Assembly (NCBI GenBank): GCA_020055645.1
Contig: CM034546.1
Location: 63,488,001 to 63,552,000, forward strand
Source: Tomocerus qinae
Taxonomy: Eukaryota; Arthropoda; Collembola; Entomobryomorpha; Tomoceridae
DNA length: 64,000 bases
Direction: 5' to 3'
Shown: piece by piece, positions 9,959 to 20,807 of the stretch
Layout of the letters: every line of letters begins with the position of its first letter
Numbering within the stretch: the stretch's first letter is position 1
Notes under the pieces: generated by a model
Told to the model about the DNA's origin: nothing
Seen by the model: only the letters and a program-made list of their open reading frames with translations
Databases searched by the model: none
Made by a program: the position numbers and the translations under genes

Positions 9959-10254
9959 AATGTTAGACATGTCCTTTTGAATGTTCCATGTAGAATAAAA
10001 TCCTGTAAAAATAACGACTAATTGGTGATTGAATATATTTGTCCTGAAATACACTGAAATAATGCGCTCAAAGTCCTAACTAATTTCACTTTTAGTGATA
10101 TATAAACCGAATTTCAAGCAATAACCTGACCTGTTAATAATGATAATATCGATTTGCCTAGTAAAAATAAGTTATTTCAAGTTACAGTTGCAAGTTACAC
10201 ACCAAAAATGTTCCATGTTGTCTCATTCTTCTCCGAACTGACCGTCCTCTCAGA
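9959..10254. other. Unassigned spacer
   Basis: Unique AT-rich DNA between the minisatellite and the LINE fragment; nothing recognised. Confidence 0.4.
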
Positions 10255-10807
10255 GCCTGCCATGCCGTCCTCTCAAAACCTAGGCTATGAGAGGAACCTC
10301 TCGCAGCCTAGGCTATCACGGTGAAAGCCCATGTCCTCCAGCCCATGTCCTCCTCCAGCCTACGACACATATATGCGGCTTACCCGAGGATGAAGACGAA
10401 ACAAAAGAAATAACAGAAACAAAAGTTATAACCCTGTGCCAAAACTTAGGACTGCCCAACGTTGACTTTGTCGAGATGAAAAGGATTGGAAAAAAAGGTA
10501 AAAAGCCCAGACCAGTACTACTGCGACTAACTCGAGCAAAAAAATACATAAACTATTTGCAAATAAAATGAAATTGAAGAATGATGACAATTTTAAAAAC
10601 GTGTACATCAACCAGGAACTAACCAAAGCAGACGCGGCAAACGAGATAATTCTAAGAGATGTGGCCAGAGATGAAAAAAGCAGAAATAAAAATCTAGTGA
10701 CGAGAATTACCAACGAAATCCGTACAACAACCGTAAATAGAATAACAGAATGGTACCGAGTATCCAAAGAAGAAAAAGTTCACAAAGTTGAAGACGGTAA
10801 CCAATAA
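10255..10807 (+). pseudogene. LINE ORF1-like fragment
   Basis: Two frames that overlap by four bases (10,287-10,571 and 10,568-10,807) read as one protein with a frame change near 10,565. The first carries GLPEDEDETKEITETK, then LCQNLGLPNVDFVEMKRIGK and RPVLLRLTRAKKY. The second carries VYINQELTKADAANEI and a basic tail. This matches the RNA-recognition and C-terminal part of L1-type ORF1 proteins, which bind LINE RNA (GLPED, KRIG, RPVL and DLT-like landmarks). No reverse transcriptase follows. An AATAAA overlaps the end of the frame, as in a truncated retrocopy. The upstream sequence repeats CCTAGGCTAT and CCCATGTCCTCC. A host gene with an ORF1-like domain is less likely. Confidence 0.6.
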
Positions 10808-10849
10808 AAATTATTATTCATTCAAATCAAAATGCTATTTTCACGCACG

Positions 10850-11233
10850 TAACCTTTTTCAATTTCCTGCCCTTATTTTGGTTGTAAAATGTCATTTTTC
10901 GATAAACATTTAACGTCAATATCTCAAAAGTCCCGAAATATCCCACGGCAGAGAAAATTGCTTTTGTTTTGTCGGATTCCCGTGCCTTTGATGCAAGTCC
11001 AACTGGAGTGGTATATTTTTATTCTCATTTGAAGTTTTTTTGAAAATTTTCATTTTATTCCAAAAATAGGAGTAGTTATGAAAAAATTTGATATCTTTAC
11101 CAATCTTCAACACCCCATTGATTTTCTATAAAATATTCCGCAATGATAGTATTTGCTATTTCGGAGTTATACTTGTCTTATTGTTTAGCCACCCTTGATT
11201 TTCTACATTTTTTGTACAACTTCACTCCCATCT
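10850..11233 (-). repeat. Dispersed repeat, copy 2 (inverted)
   Basis: Reverse-complement partner of 6617-6985, so the two copies face each other across about 3.9 kb of minisatellites and the LINE fragment. The 65-codon minus-strand frame here (10,916-11,113) shares LHQRHGNPTK with LHRRQGNPTK of copy 1. Divergence is substantial, including several indels. Confidence 0.6.
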
Positions 11234-11649
11234 TTTACAGGGGCTTAGATACAGTGGAAAATTTTTGTAAACCACTTATTATCATAGTTTAATAAATTTT
11301 CAATGTTTTGATACTATTTAGAAGTTATTCTAAAACAAATTTAACTCATTGGTCGATAGTATATGGAAATTCACTATAGTCTGCCTTCGGGAACTTTTTG
11401 GAGACTCTAAAAGGATGCTAGAAAGTCCCTGGGGACCTTGTAGCCCCTACAGTTGCTAAAAAGTCTCCTAGAATTTGATTTGGGGTTGCCCAGTTCGCGG
11501 TGAAAGGGACACTAATCCCTTTACATGGCGGAGGCTTGCCTGCTTAAAGAAAAGGACTTCGCTGGCAAAATATATTCTACTAAAAAATGAAAAACTGGAG
11601 TGGTTACGGTCTTCATTATTTAATCGAATAGGCCAGGAAGAAGTTTAGT
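11234..11649. other. Unassigned, partly GC-richer stretch
   Basis: No gene recognised. A GC-richer block at about 11,490-11,575 stands out from the AT-rich surroundings and may be part of an old retroelement or SINE, but no diagnostic box was found. Confidence 0.35.
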
Positions 11650-11955
11650 ATTTTTTTATTATTATGGCTGACGCCCCTCTCGGGCTATTGCCTATGGAGC
11701 CAGTAGGTTTACATAAAAGATAGATATTTTAAGTAATTATTACAGAGAAATGCGAACATTTACATTGGTAATAGATATAATTTTAGTTTAATTTAAGTAC
11801 AAAAATCTAGAAATTCAATAAATCTACTAACACCAAGACCCTCCCATTCAAAGGGACCCAAGAATCCGTGGGAAGTCCCAATCCCCACACAAGGCGGGAG
11901 TGACGAACCCAGAAATCCCGAAACCCCGCTATAAAAACACTACATGAGGGATTAA
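11650..11955 (-). mobile_element. Probable LINE 3' end, 5'-truncated
   Basis: Read on the minus strand, a GC-richer segment with GGGACTTCCC and CCTTTGAATGGGAGGG leads into AT-rich DNA, then a conserved-looking end (CTGGCTCCATAGGC, CCCGAGAGGGGCGTC) and a terminal AATAATAA run with a short A-tract at about 11,655. Tails made of such short repeats are usual at the 3' ends of CR1- and I-like LINEs. No coding sequence remains, so the clade is not assignable. Confidence 0.4.
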
Positions 11956-12147
11956 TCTGTTGGGTGTCAAAATATGTATTTGCTTATTTATGACTACATT
12001 ATTTTAGTTATATAATTTAAGTGATTCATTAATGTTACACTTATTTAGCTATTCTTAATTATTTTATACTTATTTTTGTTATTATTACGACGTTACTGTT
12101 CAATAAGATCTAGATATCATTTTAACATACTTTCATATTTAACATTT
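11956..12147. other. Unassigned spacer
   Basis: AT-rich DNA leading into the 38-bp minisatellite; no feature supported. Confidence 0.4.
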
Positions 12148-12631
12148 ATTAGATAACCATTAATTTTTCTGTTACACTTGTTATTAGATGGCTAATTTAC
12201 TTTTCAGAAAAATTCGCTAGTAGATACGGCTGATTATTTTTAGTAGCATTATATAGTAGATATGGATGATTTATTTTTCAGTAACATTCGCTAATAGATA
12301 TGGCTGATTCACTTTTCCGTAGCAATGGTTAGTAGATATTGCTGACTTACTTTTCAGTAACATTGGTTAGTAGATATGGCTGATTTACTTTTCAGTAGCA
12401 TTGGTTAGTAGATATGGCTGATTTACTTTTCGGTAACATTTGTTAGTAGATATGGCTGATTTACTTTTCAGTAACATTTGTTCGTAGATATGGCTGATTT
12501 ACTTTTCAGTACCATTTGTTAGTAGATATGTTTGATTTACTTTGCAGTAAAATTTGTTAGTAGACATAGCTCATTTACTTTTCAGTAACATTTATTAGTA
12601 GATATTGCTGATTTACTTTTCAGTAACATTT
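12148..12631. repeat. 38-bp minisatellite, left part
   Basis: About 12 units with the core AGTAGATATGGCTGATTTAC followed by TTTTCAGTAACATTTGTT. The first units are worn, the later ones uniform. The array is cut at 12,631 by a transposon and resumes at 15,440 with the matching part of the unit. Confidence 0.9.
12628..12631. repeat. Target-site duplication ATTT, left copy
   Basis: ATTT directly before the terminal repeat, repeated at 15,440-15,443. Undisturbed units of the same minisatellite show the uninterrupted word CATTTATTAGTAG, which supports a 4-bp duplication. Confidence 0.65.
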
Positions 12632-13898
12632 GACGGGCTCAGTAGGATAGGGTCTTAGATATTAGCAAACAAATAATAAATTTTTAGCCTGTCTAAAGGA
12701 TGAGCTTATGGAATTGCAATGTCTGTTAGGCAACAGGATAACCCCGGAATATTGATTGTTAACCCTTTCAGCTGGGCAGGGAATTTAATTTTTTTAACGT
12801 TACTATGGGTATCTTTAATAAGTTATTTGAACTTATAATGGGCAACTAACACAAACGATCTCTACCCAAACCGTATGACACATCTAAATGCTAGGTTTCC
12901 CAAAGCGGGCGGTTTTCCTGGATATTATAATCTAATCTGGGTTGTCAAATGTTAGCTCTCAATCAAAATTAAATATTTTAGTAAATTGTAACATTTAAAA
13001 TTCTATTGATCATGAACAATATTATATTAATACAGTATATTAATGCAATTCACATTTAGCTAAGGATATTATTACAGAAAATTGAGAGAGGAGATCAATC
13101 TTTCCTCGAATTGACCGACGAATTACAAAAGAGTTGAATACACTCAAAACCAAACTTATTGTCTTTCAAATGATTTCATAATAGTAATTAATTATTATAC
13201 ATTTGCATGTCAGCTAAATCAATTCCTCGAGCTTTATCGTTGTGTTCTAGTCTATAGGTTTTATTTTATATTGCTCCGTTCTTCGGTAAGGTAAAGTGTC
13301 GGTCATTCCGAGCGTGCTCTTCTCTAGTAGAGATGGTCGCGACCTTTTTATCTTTCCATCGATGACTACCCCGTTGCTCATATGGCTCGTAAAAGGGTGG
13401 ACACCTCAACATTGTAATTTTTCTTTAACGAGTTTCGTAGGGGGATTTTTCCTATTCGATTTTAAAGTTTCAGCGTTTTGCTGCAAGCAAATTCAAGGTT
13501 TAGGGGATTGAAAAAATTGTCAGTGTAAACCGTATGGTTATTCATAAAATATTTTTCAGTTAATTCTATAAAAATGTCACCACCGTACCCAAATTTTTAG
13601 TGACAAGCTCTTTTAATAATTCATCGCCTTCGTATATTTTGCAAGCAGTATAAATTCCATAAGCACATCCATGCACTTATCTAATAGATTCTGCATTTTT
13701 AGAGTCTTTGTAGATTGACCACTGATTTATTTTGACCTTGACCTTTCTGACTGAGTCATCAAACAAACCCAATCCGTCGCGACGTTTTCTTTGTCTTTGC
13801 TGGGACATTTTCGAAATTTATTTGGTGATAATTAAAAGTTAATTGGACAGATAATGATTTTTTACCACGAAATTCTAATTTTATCTTTGACTAGAAAT

Positions 13899-14097
13899 GG
13901 ACTGGGAACTATAGTTCCCAGTCCGTAGTAAGGATGCTGCCAGTGGTGGGTATTAAAGTTCCCAACCCATAGTAACAAAAATATTATTCTGGGAAGTATA
14001 GTCCCCAGGCCGTCTTAACGATATGACCTTTTCTGGGAACTATATTTCCCAGTCCGTTTCATAGCAATCAATTTTGTTGGGAACTAAAGTACCCGAG
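13899..14097. repeat. Five-copy hairpin repeat, about 44-bp spacing
   Basis: The first copy (13,899-13,924) is a perfect 26-bp palindrome: GGACTGGGAACTA followed by its exact complement. Related, less perfect palindromes follow at about 13,947-13,969, 13,989-14,008, 14,033-14,052 and 14,077-14,097, all on the pattern CTGGGAACTATAGTTCCCAG and most followed by a CCGT-like word. The even spacing and repeated folding suggest recombination or protein-binding units within the transposon. Confidence 0.85.
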
Positions 14098-14178
14098 CCA
14101 GCCTAAAGTGTTAAAAGAGTAACATGCCTCGAATTTGCCACTCTATAGTAACGCATTTATTTAATATCAACTCCATTA

Positions 14179-14377
14179 CAAGGTAGAGACATAGGGGGGG
14201 TGTCCCTAATTTTTGCACCCAATTCGTATTATACTTACTACCACAAAGAAGTAGCACCCAAACCAAATTACCATGATTACTTTCGGCTTTAACGCTTAGT
14301 TATCTGTGGCAGTATAAGTAGGGTAGAATTCGAATTGGGTCCAAAATCGGGAAATATCCCTCTATGCCTTCACCTTG
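14179..14377. mobile_element. Foldback MITE with TA duplication, nested
   Basis: Bounded by TA on each side (14,177-14,178 and 14,378-14,379). The ends CAAGGTAGAGACATAGGG and the complement of CCCTCTATGCCTTCACCTTG agree over about 20 bp with a few differences. The inner parts continue as inverted repeats (CACCCAATTCG against CGAATTGGGT; TATACTTACTACCACA against TGTGGCAGTATAAGTAGG), so the whole 199 bp can fold on itself. TA duplications fit a Tc1/mariner-type relative. Confidence 0.65.
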
Positions 14378-15439
14378 TAAAAGAGGTTACTGTAAGTGAT
14401 GGACTAGTTCGGCCAAAAAACTTAATGTAGTCCATTTTATAACTTCATGTATAATTCCAAACAAAATATTCTTTATACATTCCGCCTACAAAACTATTTT
14501 CCAAGCCAAAAATTTACAATTACACAAGCTATGATCTACTTACTCTTAATTGATTCAGTATTAGAAGACTGGAGTCAGTGGTGAATTATTTATCAAAATA
14601 ATTTATCTTCCTTTAGAAGATTTCCAAGAGAGTTACATTTGGAAAAATCTTATACTGATACGCAGCTGGTGACCACATGATATTTTGTGATAATTTGTCT
14701 CTCACTGCTACAGCTTTAAATATTTCCTCGATTAAATGACATCAAAGCTGTGAAAACAACTTCAACTATCAAACAGTGCCATCCAACAATCGGTTGAAAA
14801 CTAAACCAAAATATTTTCCAAAAATGATGTCAAAAATTCCCTTCCAGCCAAACTGTCCTAAACCTTCTGGTTTAGGTTCCTCTGGTTTAAGGTTTAATTC
14901 TAGACGTTCTAAAATGATCTGAGGAATCGGCCTTCTTTGAAATTCAAAAATGCATTCCTATTTGCAGTTTCCTAGACTTAATTTTATGATTTATCTTGAT
15001 TTTTTTACTCCCTTCCATTTTTGTACATTTAAGACCGAAATATTTTGCATGCCCATTTCTGAATAATATCTTAATACATTTGCCAGTCTAGAAAATAATA
15101 GTAACTGTTTTTTCAAATTGATTGTCTTTTTTGTTATCCAACCGCATCCCAGCATTGCAGGTTCAATCCCATTGTGATGTCATGAGATTAACAGGGTCGA
15201 AAAAATCAACTAGCTACAAATAAGTTGCAAAATCATAAGCTGTGGAGTGCTATGATTAGGGACCTGTCCTTATCTAACTGCAGCGCTCGCAAAAATAGGC
15301 AGTGGTAACTTTTAAACACAATTGCTTGGTGTTGTAATGACTTTCACATATAGGGCGGGCTTCAGCTACTGTCAAAATTAGGGTTACTATGGTATTTTTT
15401 TCTGCAAATATCTAAGGCCCTTATCCTACTGAGCCCGTC

Positions 15440-15520
15440 ATTTATTAATAGATATTGCTGATTTACTTTTCAGTAACAATTCTTAGCAGATATGGCTTAT
15501 TTGCCTTTCAGTAATATTTA
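15440..15520. repeat. 38-bp minisatellite, right part
   Basis: Continuation of the 38-bp array after the TIR transposon, about two worn units, the first beginning with the duplicated ATTT. It runs almost directly into a relic of the 1.35-kb satellite. Confidence 0.8.
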
Positions 15521-15528
15521 GTATTTAA

Positions 15529-15695
15529 ATAACCATGATTTGTCATTCGCTTACATTCACCACAACTTACAAGTGATTTATATCTCCATGTATTACAAAT
15601 ATTGCAAATGCATCAGCTGAATAAAGTTATGAACTACTCAAAACGTATGATTGCCGACTCTCGTTCAAACACGCACACTGCACTAGTCTCCATCT
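15529..15695 (+). repeat. Diverged relic of the 1.35-kb satellite, left edge
   Basis: Aligns with the satellite segment that starts AACCATGATTTGTCATTCGC and runs to the ACACGCACAC region, but with clearly more substitutions and indels than any copy within the array. It lies outside the homogeneous array, which starts at 15,882. Confidence 0.75.
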
Positions 15696-15881
15696 ATAGT
15701 TTCTGAATAGTAATGGATGGAGTACAATGTTAATAGCGAAACCAGAAAGTCAAGCGAACTATTTGATTATTTAACTATTTGACCTATTGGATTTTGAAAA
15801 ATCGGGAGAAAATATTAGCATTTAGGATGAGTAGTGTATAGTTTATCGAATTTAGTCGATTTCAGAGATAATGCTTTTTAA

Positions 15882-18800
15882 ATTTTGCAAAAATTAATTA
15901 CATAATAGGAACTGTATAATTCTTCTTTCCTTAATAATTTTTATCTACAAAACCTATGAGATTACACTGAGTCCTGAACTGTCCAATTGATAACGATAAA
16001 GTAGGGAAACACATGGCATATTTGGGTTGAAGGAAACTGGAAACAATGGGATTTGAAACTAATAGTTTCACCTAAAAACACCTACAAATATATTTATCAT
16101 ACACTCAATCATATTATCCTAGGCCCTACAAATGCCTGCCGATGTTTTTGTCAAATCATTTCCTAAATTAGCTCTAATTAATAGAATGGTGCTCATTTCA
16201 ATAACCATGATTTGTCATTCGCCTACATCTACCTCAACTCACAAATGAGTGATATCTCCATGTATTACAAATATTGCAAATGCATCAGCTGAATGAAGCT
16301 ATGAACTACTCAAAACGTATGATTGCCGTCTCTCGTTAAAACACGCACACAGGGCACTACACAAACCAACAAATGAAATGGTTTGTAACTTCAACTTCAG
16401 TTCTGACAACCCAAAGCTATAACGCAATTTAAAATGCAACCAGGGAACGCTACATTATCCCACAAAATCCGCATGATTAATTTCATAATAAACACTGTTT
16501 TTAAAAGACTTTCAAACTTATTCGAAACTATAAGTAAACGTTAAAACATTGTTGAGTCATTTCCAGTCATTCTAAAATATTCAAAATTATTCGGAAAGTT
16601 GCGAAAAGTATGGTTTAACTAAAATTTATTCAATTTCCTCTTTATGAGATTTTTAAACATAAATAATCAAAGAAGCATAATTATTTAATACAGCGTTATG
16701 ATAAGCTGTAATGTAATAAATAAAAGTTTTTCCAACTAAAAAAGCTGCATTAAACAATCCTATCTTATCTACACATTCATGTATAAAACAATATCTTACT
16801 TTGTTTCCCATTGTTGTTTTTGTAAATAATGTTTTAATTTTGTCAATTATTCGTTTTAAAATTAATTAAATGATAAAAAGAAACAAGCTACAAATGGGGC
16901 GATATGATTAACAGGTTGGGTACGCAAACATTCCACATTTTTATTTAAGTCTCTTTAGTATTGTTTAGCATGCTATTGAACATTTAAGTCCAGTTTTTAT
17001 ACTTCTCACTGACAAGCTGATATGTCAGGCTGTTTGTGTCACACTGCTGTAATTTTTTAAACCTCAATGGTTTTTTATAATTGTAGTTTCAGTTTAATTT
17101 AAAGGATCTAAAAGATAAAGACACCTATTTACAGCATATTACAAACCATTCATATTTATATATGTATTAAATGGGCAGCGTCGTTTAGCAGGGGCGTCGC
17201 AGATGTTGAATTAACCACTATGCAAAAAGCCCATATTTTGCAAAAATTAATTACATAATAGGAAATGTATAATTCTTCTTTCCTTAATAATTTTTATCTA
17301 CAAAACCTATGAGATTACACTGAGTCCTGAACTGTCCAATTGATAACGATAAAGTAGGGAAACACATGGCATATTTGGGTTGAAGAAACCTGGAAACAAT
17401 GGGATTTGAAACTAATAGTTTCACCTAAAAACACCTACAAATATATTTATCATACACTCAATCATATTATCCTAGGCCCTACAAATGCCTGCCGATGTTT
17501 TTGTCAAATCATTTCCTAACTTAGCTCTAATTAATAGAATGGTGCTCATTTCAATAACCATGATTTGTCATTCGCCTACATCTACCTCAACTCACAAATG
17601 AGTGATATCTCCATGTATTACAAATATTGCAAATGCATCAGCTGAATGAAGCTATGAACTACACAAAACGTATGATTGCCGTCTCTCGTTAAAACACGCA
17701 CACAGGGCACTACACAAACCAACAAATGAAATGGTTTGCAACTTCAACTTCAGTTCTGACAACCCAAAAACTATAACGCAATTTAAAATGCAACCAGGGA
17801 ACGCTACATTATCCCATAAAATCCGCATGATTAATTTCATAATAAACACTGTTTTTAAAAGACTTTCAAACTTATTCGAAACTATAAGTAAACGTTAAAA
17901 CATTGTTGAGTCATTTCCAGTCATTCTAAAATATTCAAAATTATTCGGAAAGTTGCGAAAAGTATGGTTTAACTAAAATTTATTCAATTTCCTATTTATG
18001 AGATTTTTAAACATAAATAATCAAAGAAGCATAATTATTTAATACAGCGTTATGATAAGCTGTAATGTAATAAATAAAAGTTTTGCCAACTAAAAAAGCT
18101 GCATTAAACAATCCTATCTTATCTACACATTCATGTATAAAACAATATCTTACTTTGTTTCCCATTGTTGTTTTTGTAAATAATGTTTTAATTTTGTCAA
18201 TTATTCGTTTTAAAATTAATTAAATGATAAAAAGAAACAAGCTACAAATGGGGCGATATGATTAACAGGTTGGGTACGCAAACATTCCACATTTTTATTT
18301 AAGTCTCTTTAGTATTGTTTAGCATGCTATTGAACATTTAAGTCCAGTTTTATACTTCTCACTGACAAGCTGATATGTCAGGCTGTTTGTGTCACACTGC
18401 TGTAATTTTTAAACCTCAATGGTTTTTTATAATTGTAGTTTCAGTTTAATTTAAAGGATCTAAAAGATAAAGACACTATTTACAGCATATTACAAACCAT
18501 TCATATTTATATATGTATTAAATGGGCAGCGTCGTTTAGCAGGGGCGTCGCAGATGTTGAGATTAACCACTATGCAAAAAGCCCATATTTTGCAAAAATT
18601 AATTACATAATAGGAAATGTATAATTCTTCTTTCCTTAATAATTTTTATCTACAAAACCTATGAGATTACACTGAGTCCTGAACTGTCCAATTGATAACG
18701 ATAAAGTAGGGAAACACATGGCATATTTGGGTTGAAGAAACCTGGAAACAATGGGATTTGAAACTAATAGTTTCACCTAAAAACACCTACAAATATATTT

Positions 18801-19400
18801 ATCATACACTCAATCATATTATCCTAGGCCCTACAAATGCCTGCCGATGTTTTTGTCAAATCATTTCCTAACTTAGCTCTAATTAATAGAATGGTGCTCA
18901 TTTCAATAACCATGATTTGTCATTCGCCTACATCTACCTCAACTCACAAATGAGTGATATCTCCATGTATTACAAATATTGCAAATGCATCAGCTGAATG
19001 AAGCTATGAACTACACAAAACGTATGATTGCCGTCTCTCGTTAAAACACGCACACAGGGCACTACACAAACCAACAAATGAAATGGTTTGCAACTTCAAC
19101 TTCAGTTCTGACAACCCAAAACTATAACGCAATTTAAAATGCAACCAGGGAACGCTACATTATCCCATAAAATCCGCATGATTAATTTCATAATAAACAC
19201 TGTTTTTAAAAGACTTTCAAACTTATTCGAAACTATAAGTAAACGTTAAAACATTGTTGAGTCATTTCCAGTCATTCTAAAATATTCAAAATTATTCGGA
19301 AAGTTGCGAAAAGTATGGTTTAACTAAAATTTATTCAATTTCCTCTTTATGAGATTTTTAAACATAAATAATCAAAGAAGCATAATTATTTAATACAGCG
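15882..19400 (+). repeat. 1.35-kb satellite array, left segment (units 1-3)
   Basis: Units begin, by the arbitrary landmark ATTTTGCAAAAATTAATTAC, at 15,882, 17,234 and 18,587, so the period is 1,352-1,353 bp. The third unit is cut by the Transib element at CAGCG (19,396-19,400) and resumes at 23,708. Unit 1 carries variants (TTTGTAACTTC, CAAAGCTATAAC, CCCACAAAATCC) that are rare in the interior but return near the right edge. The short frames (about 65 codons, minus strand) are open only in a few copies, so the unit is non-coding. Confidence 0.95.
19396..19400. repeat. Transib target-site duplication CAGCG, left copy
   Basis: CAGCG precedes the element (one extra C before the heptamer) and recurs at 23,708-23,712. 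Unoccupied satellite units read TAATACAGCGTTATG with a single CAGCG, which proves the 5-bp duplication. Five GC-rich bases are the rule for Transib. Confidence 0.93.
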
Positions 19401-19401
19401 C

Positions 19402-19440
19402 CACAATGTACATTTTCGTTCTCAAAATGTGACATAATTC
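19402..19440 (+). repeat. Transib left terminal inverted repeat with heptamer CACAATG
   Basis: Begins CACAATG, the usual Transib terminal heptamer (CACWATG). About three quarters of positions match the right end, including CATTTTC, AAAAT and GACATAATTC. An A-tract (CTCAAAATG) starts 12 bases after the heptamer. Confidence 0.9.
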
Positions 19441-20807
19441 CGTAGATGGCTATACTTAGATATTTACAACGATATATAAAATTATTTTTTGTCTATGATA
19501 GTTAAGAAATCATATCAGCGAATGAAAACGTACTTAGTCATAACAAGTTGAACCAACCGACATCCGGTGGGAAAGTCACCCGACAACTGGATATAGAAAT
19601 GTGGATGTAAAAATTTTGGTAGTAAAACGAAGTAGGCCTTTTAAAATCAAAATAATAATAGAATAATAAAATAATAAAAGAGTAGCAGAGAAATGTCCCT
19701 GATTATTAAAACCCGAATGTCGATACAAAATAATGGCATCATTTAAAGTTTAGTATAAAAAGCTATTTACCATTTGTTAAATATTTAAGTTGTTCATGTT
19801 TTATTGATTTCGTAAGTTTATCAATGTTGTATGGCGCTGATATTAAGTCAGCTTAGCACAGTGACTCCAGCCAGCAGCTGAGAAAGTATAATTAGAAAAA
19901 TAAGCAAAAATTCTTTCAAACTGATTAAATTTCCCAATAACTATCGCATTACGTATTACATTGTTTTAACCTCGGATCCATTCATTGAGTTGCTCAATGA
20001 AAAAGACAGTGCCTTTCCTTTAGGGAAAATGAGACTGGTTTGGTGTGGAAACCTATACCACACACATCGCATTGTTTTTAAAAGGAGAAGTCACTTTCTT
20101 TTTTATTTTTGACTCAACGAATAATGGAGCCAAAGTTAAAAGAATCATATATTAAATATTACTACTTTTTTCATACTTAAAGAAAATCAAATATTGAAAA
20201 ACGACATACATAGTGGTAGTAGCTAATTTAAATTAGATTGGTTGTTATTAGATTAGAATTAAGGGTCCAACATCCAATAAAAACTTATATGACAAATATG
20301 AACAACTAAATGGTGGAAGTTACCTTTAAAATCACTCAGTTTAGTTTATGTAGAAATAAATGTGTCTCAAAAACGTATGCAAGCGCAAGACATGATGCCA
20401 TATAGTTAACATTAAATTAATTACCTATCTTGTATAGTGTAAATCTAATAGTAATGCATAAATTAAAAAACCTAAACCATGATTTTTTACTGCTCATATT
20501 AAAATCAATTGTCTCCCTCTGGTGGGAAACTTTGTTGAAAAAATAATTGAAAATTGTCTCTTTGGTTTATTTTTTAGTAGGAATTTAATGCTTTATTAAA
20601 GCCATAAAACTTTTATTAACAACTTTATACGAGCACATTAAAATAAATTAATTGAGATATTACAAATCTAAGAGATGTAAAAATTGGTAACAATCTGTAT
20701 CGCCTTACATATTGGCAGATTAACTTAAGATTGTAAGGTAAAGTTAATTATGAAATAAAGCTAGGATAAATAAATGGTCAAGCAGGTCAGATTATTTTGC
20801 TTCTTCT

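Larger units (their letters stand above)
12632..15439. mobile_element. Non-autonomous TIR DNA transposon, 2,808 bp, superfamily unknown
   Basis: The ends are inverted repeats of about 33 bp beginning GACGGGCTCAGTAGGATA, matching with one gap and about two differences. The insertion splits a 38-bp minisatellite and is flanked by ATTT on both sides. No transposase is visible; the longest frame (13,296-13,511) resembles nothing I know. The interior carries a hairpin-repeat array (13,899-14,097) and a nested MITE (14,179-14,377). A 4-bp duplication occurs in several superfamilies (for example Chapaev or Sola types), so no name is given. Confidence 0.75.

Noticed and set aside
9074-10054. Open frames of 223 (plus) and 109 (minus) codons with six-residue repeats
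   Set aside because: Products of the 18-bp minisatellite; 18 is a multiple of three and the unit has no stop.
13296-13511. 71-codon open frame as a transposase remnant
   Set aside because: It shows no catalytic motif or zinc finger and does not resemble a known transposase.
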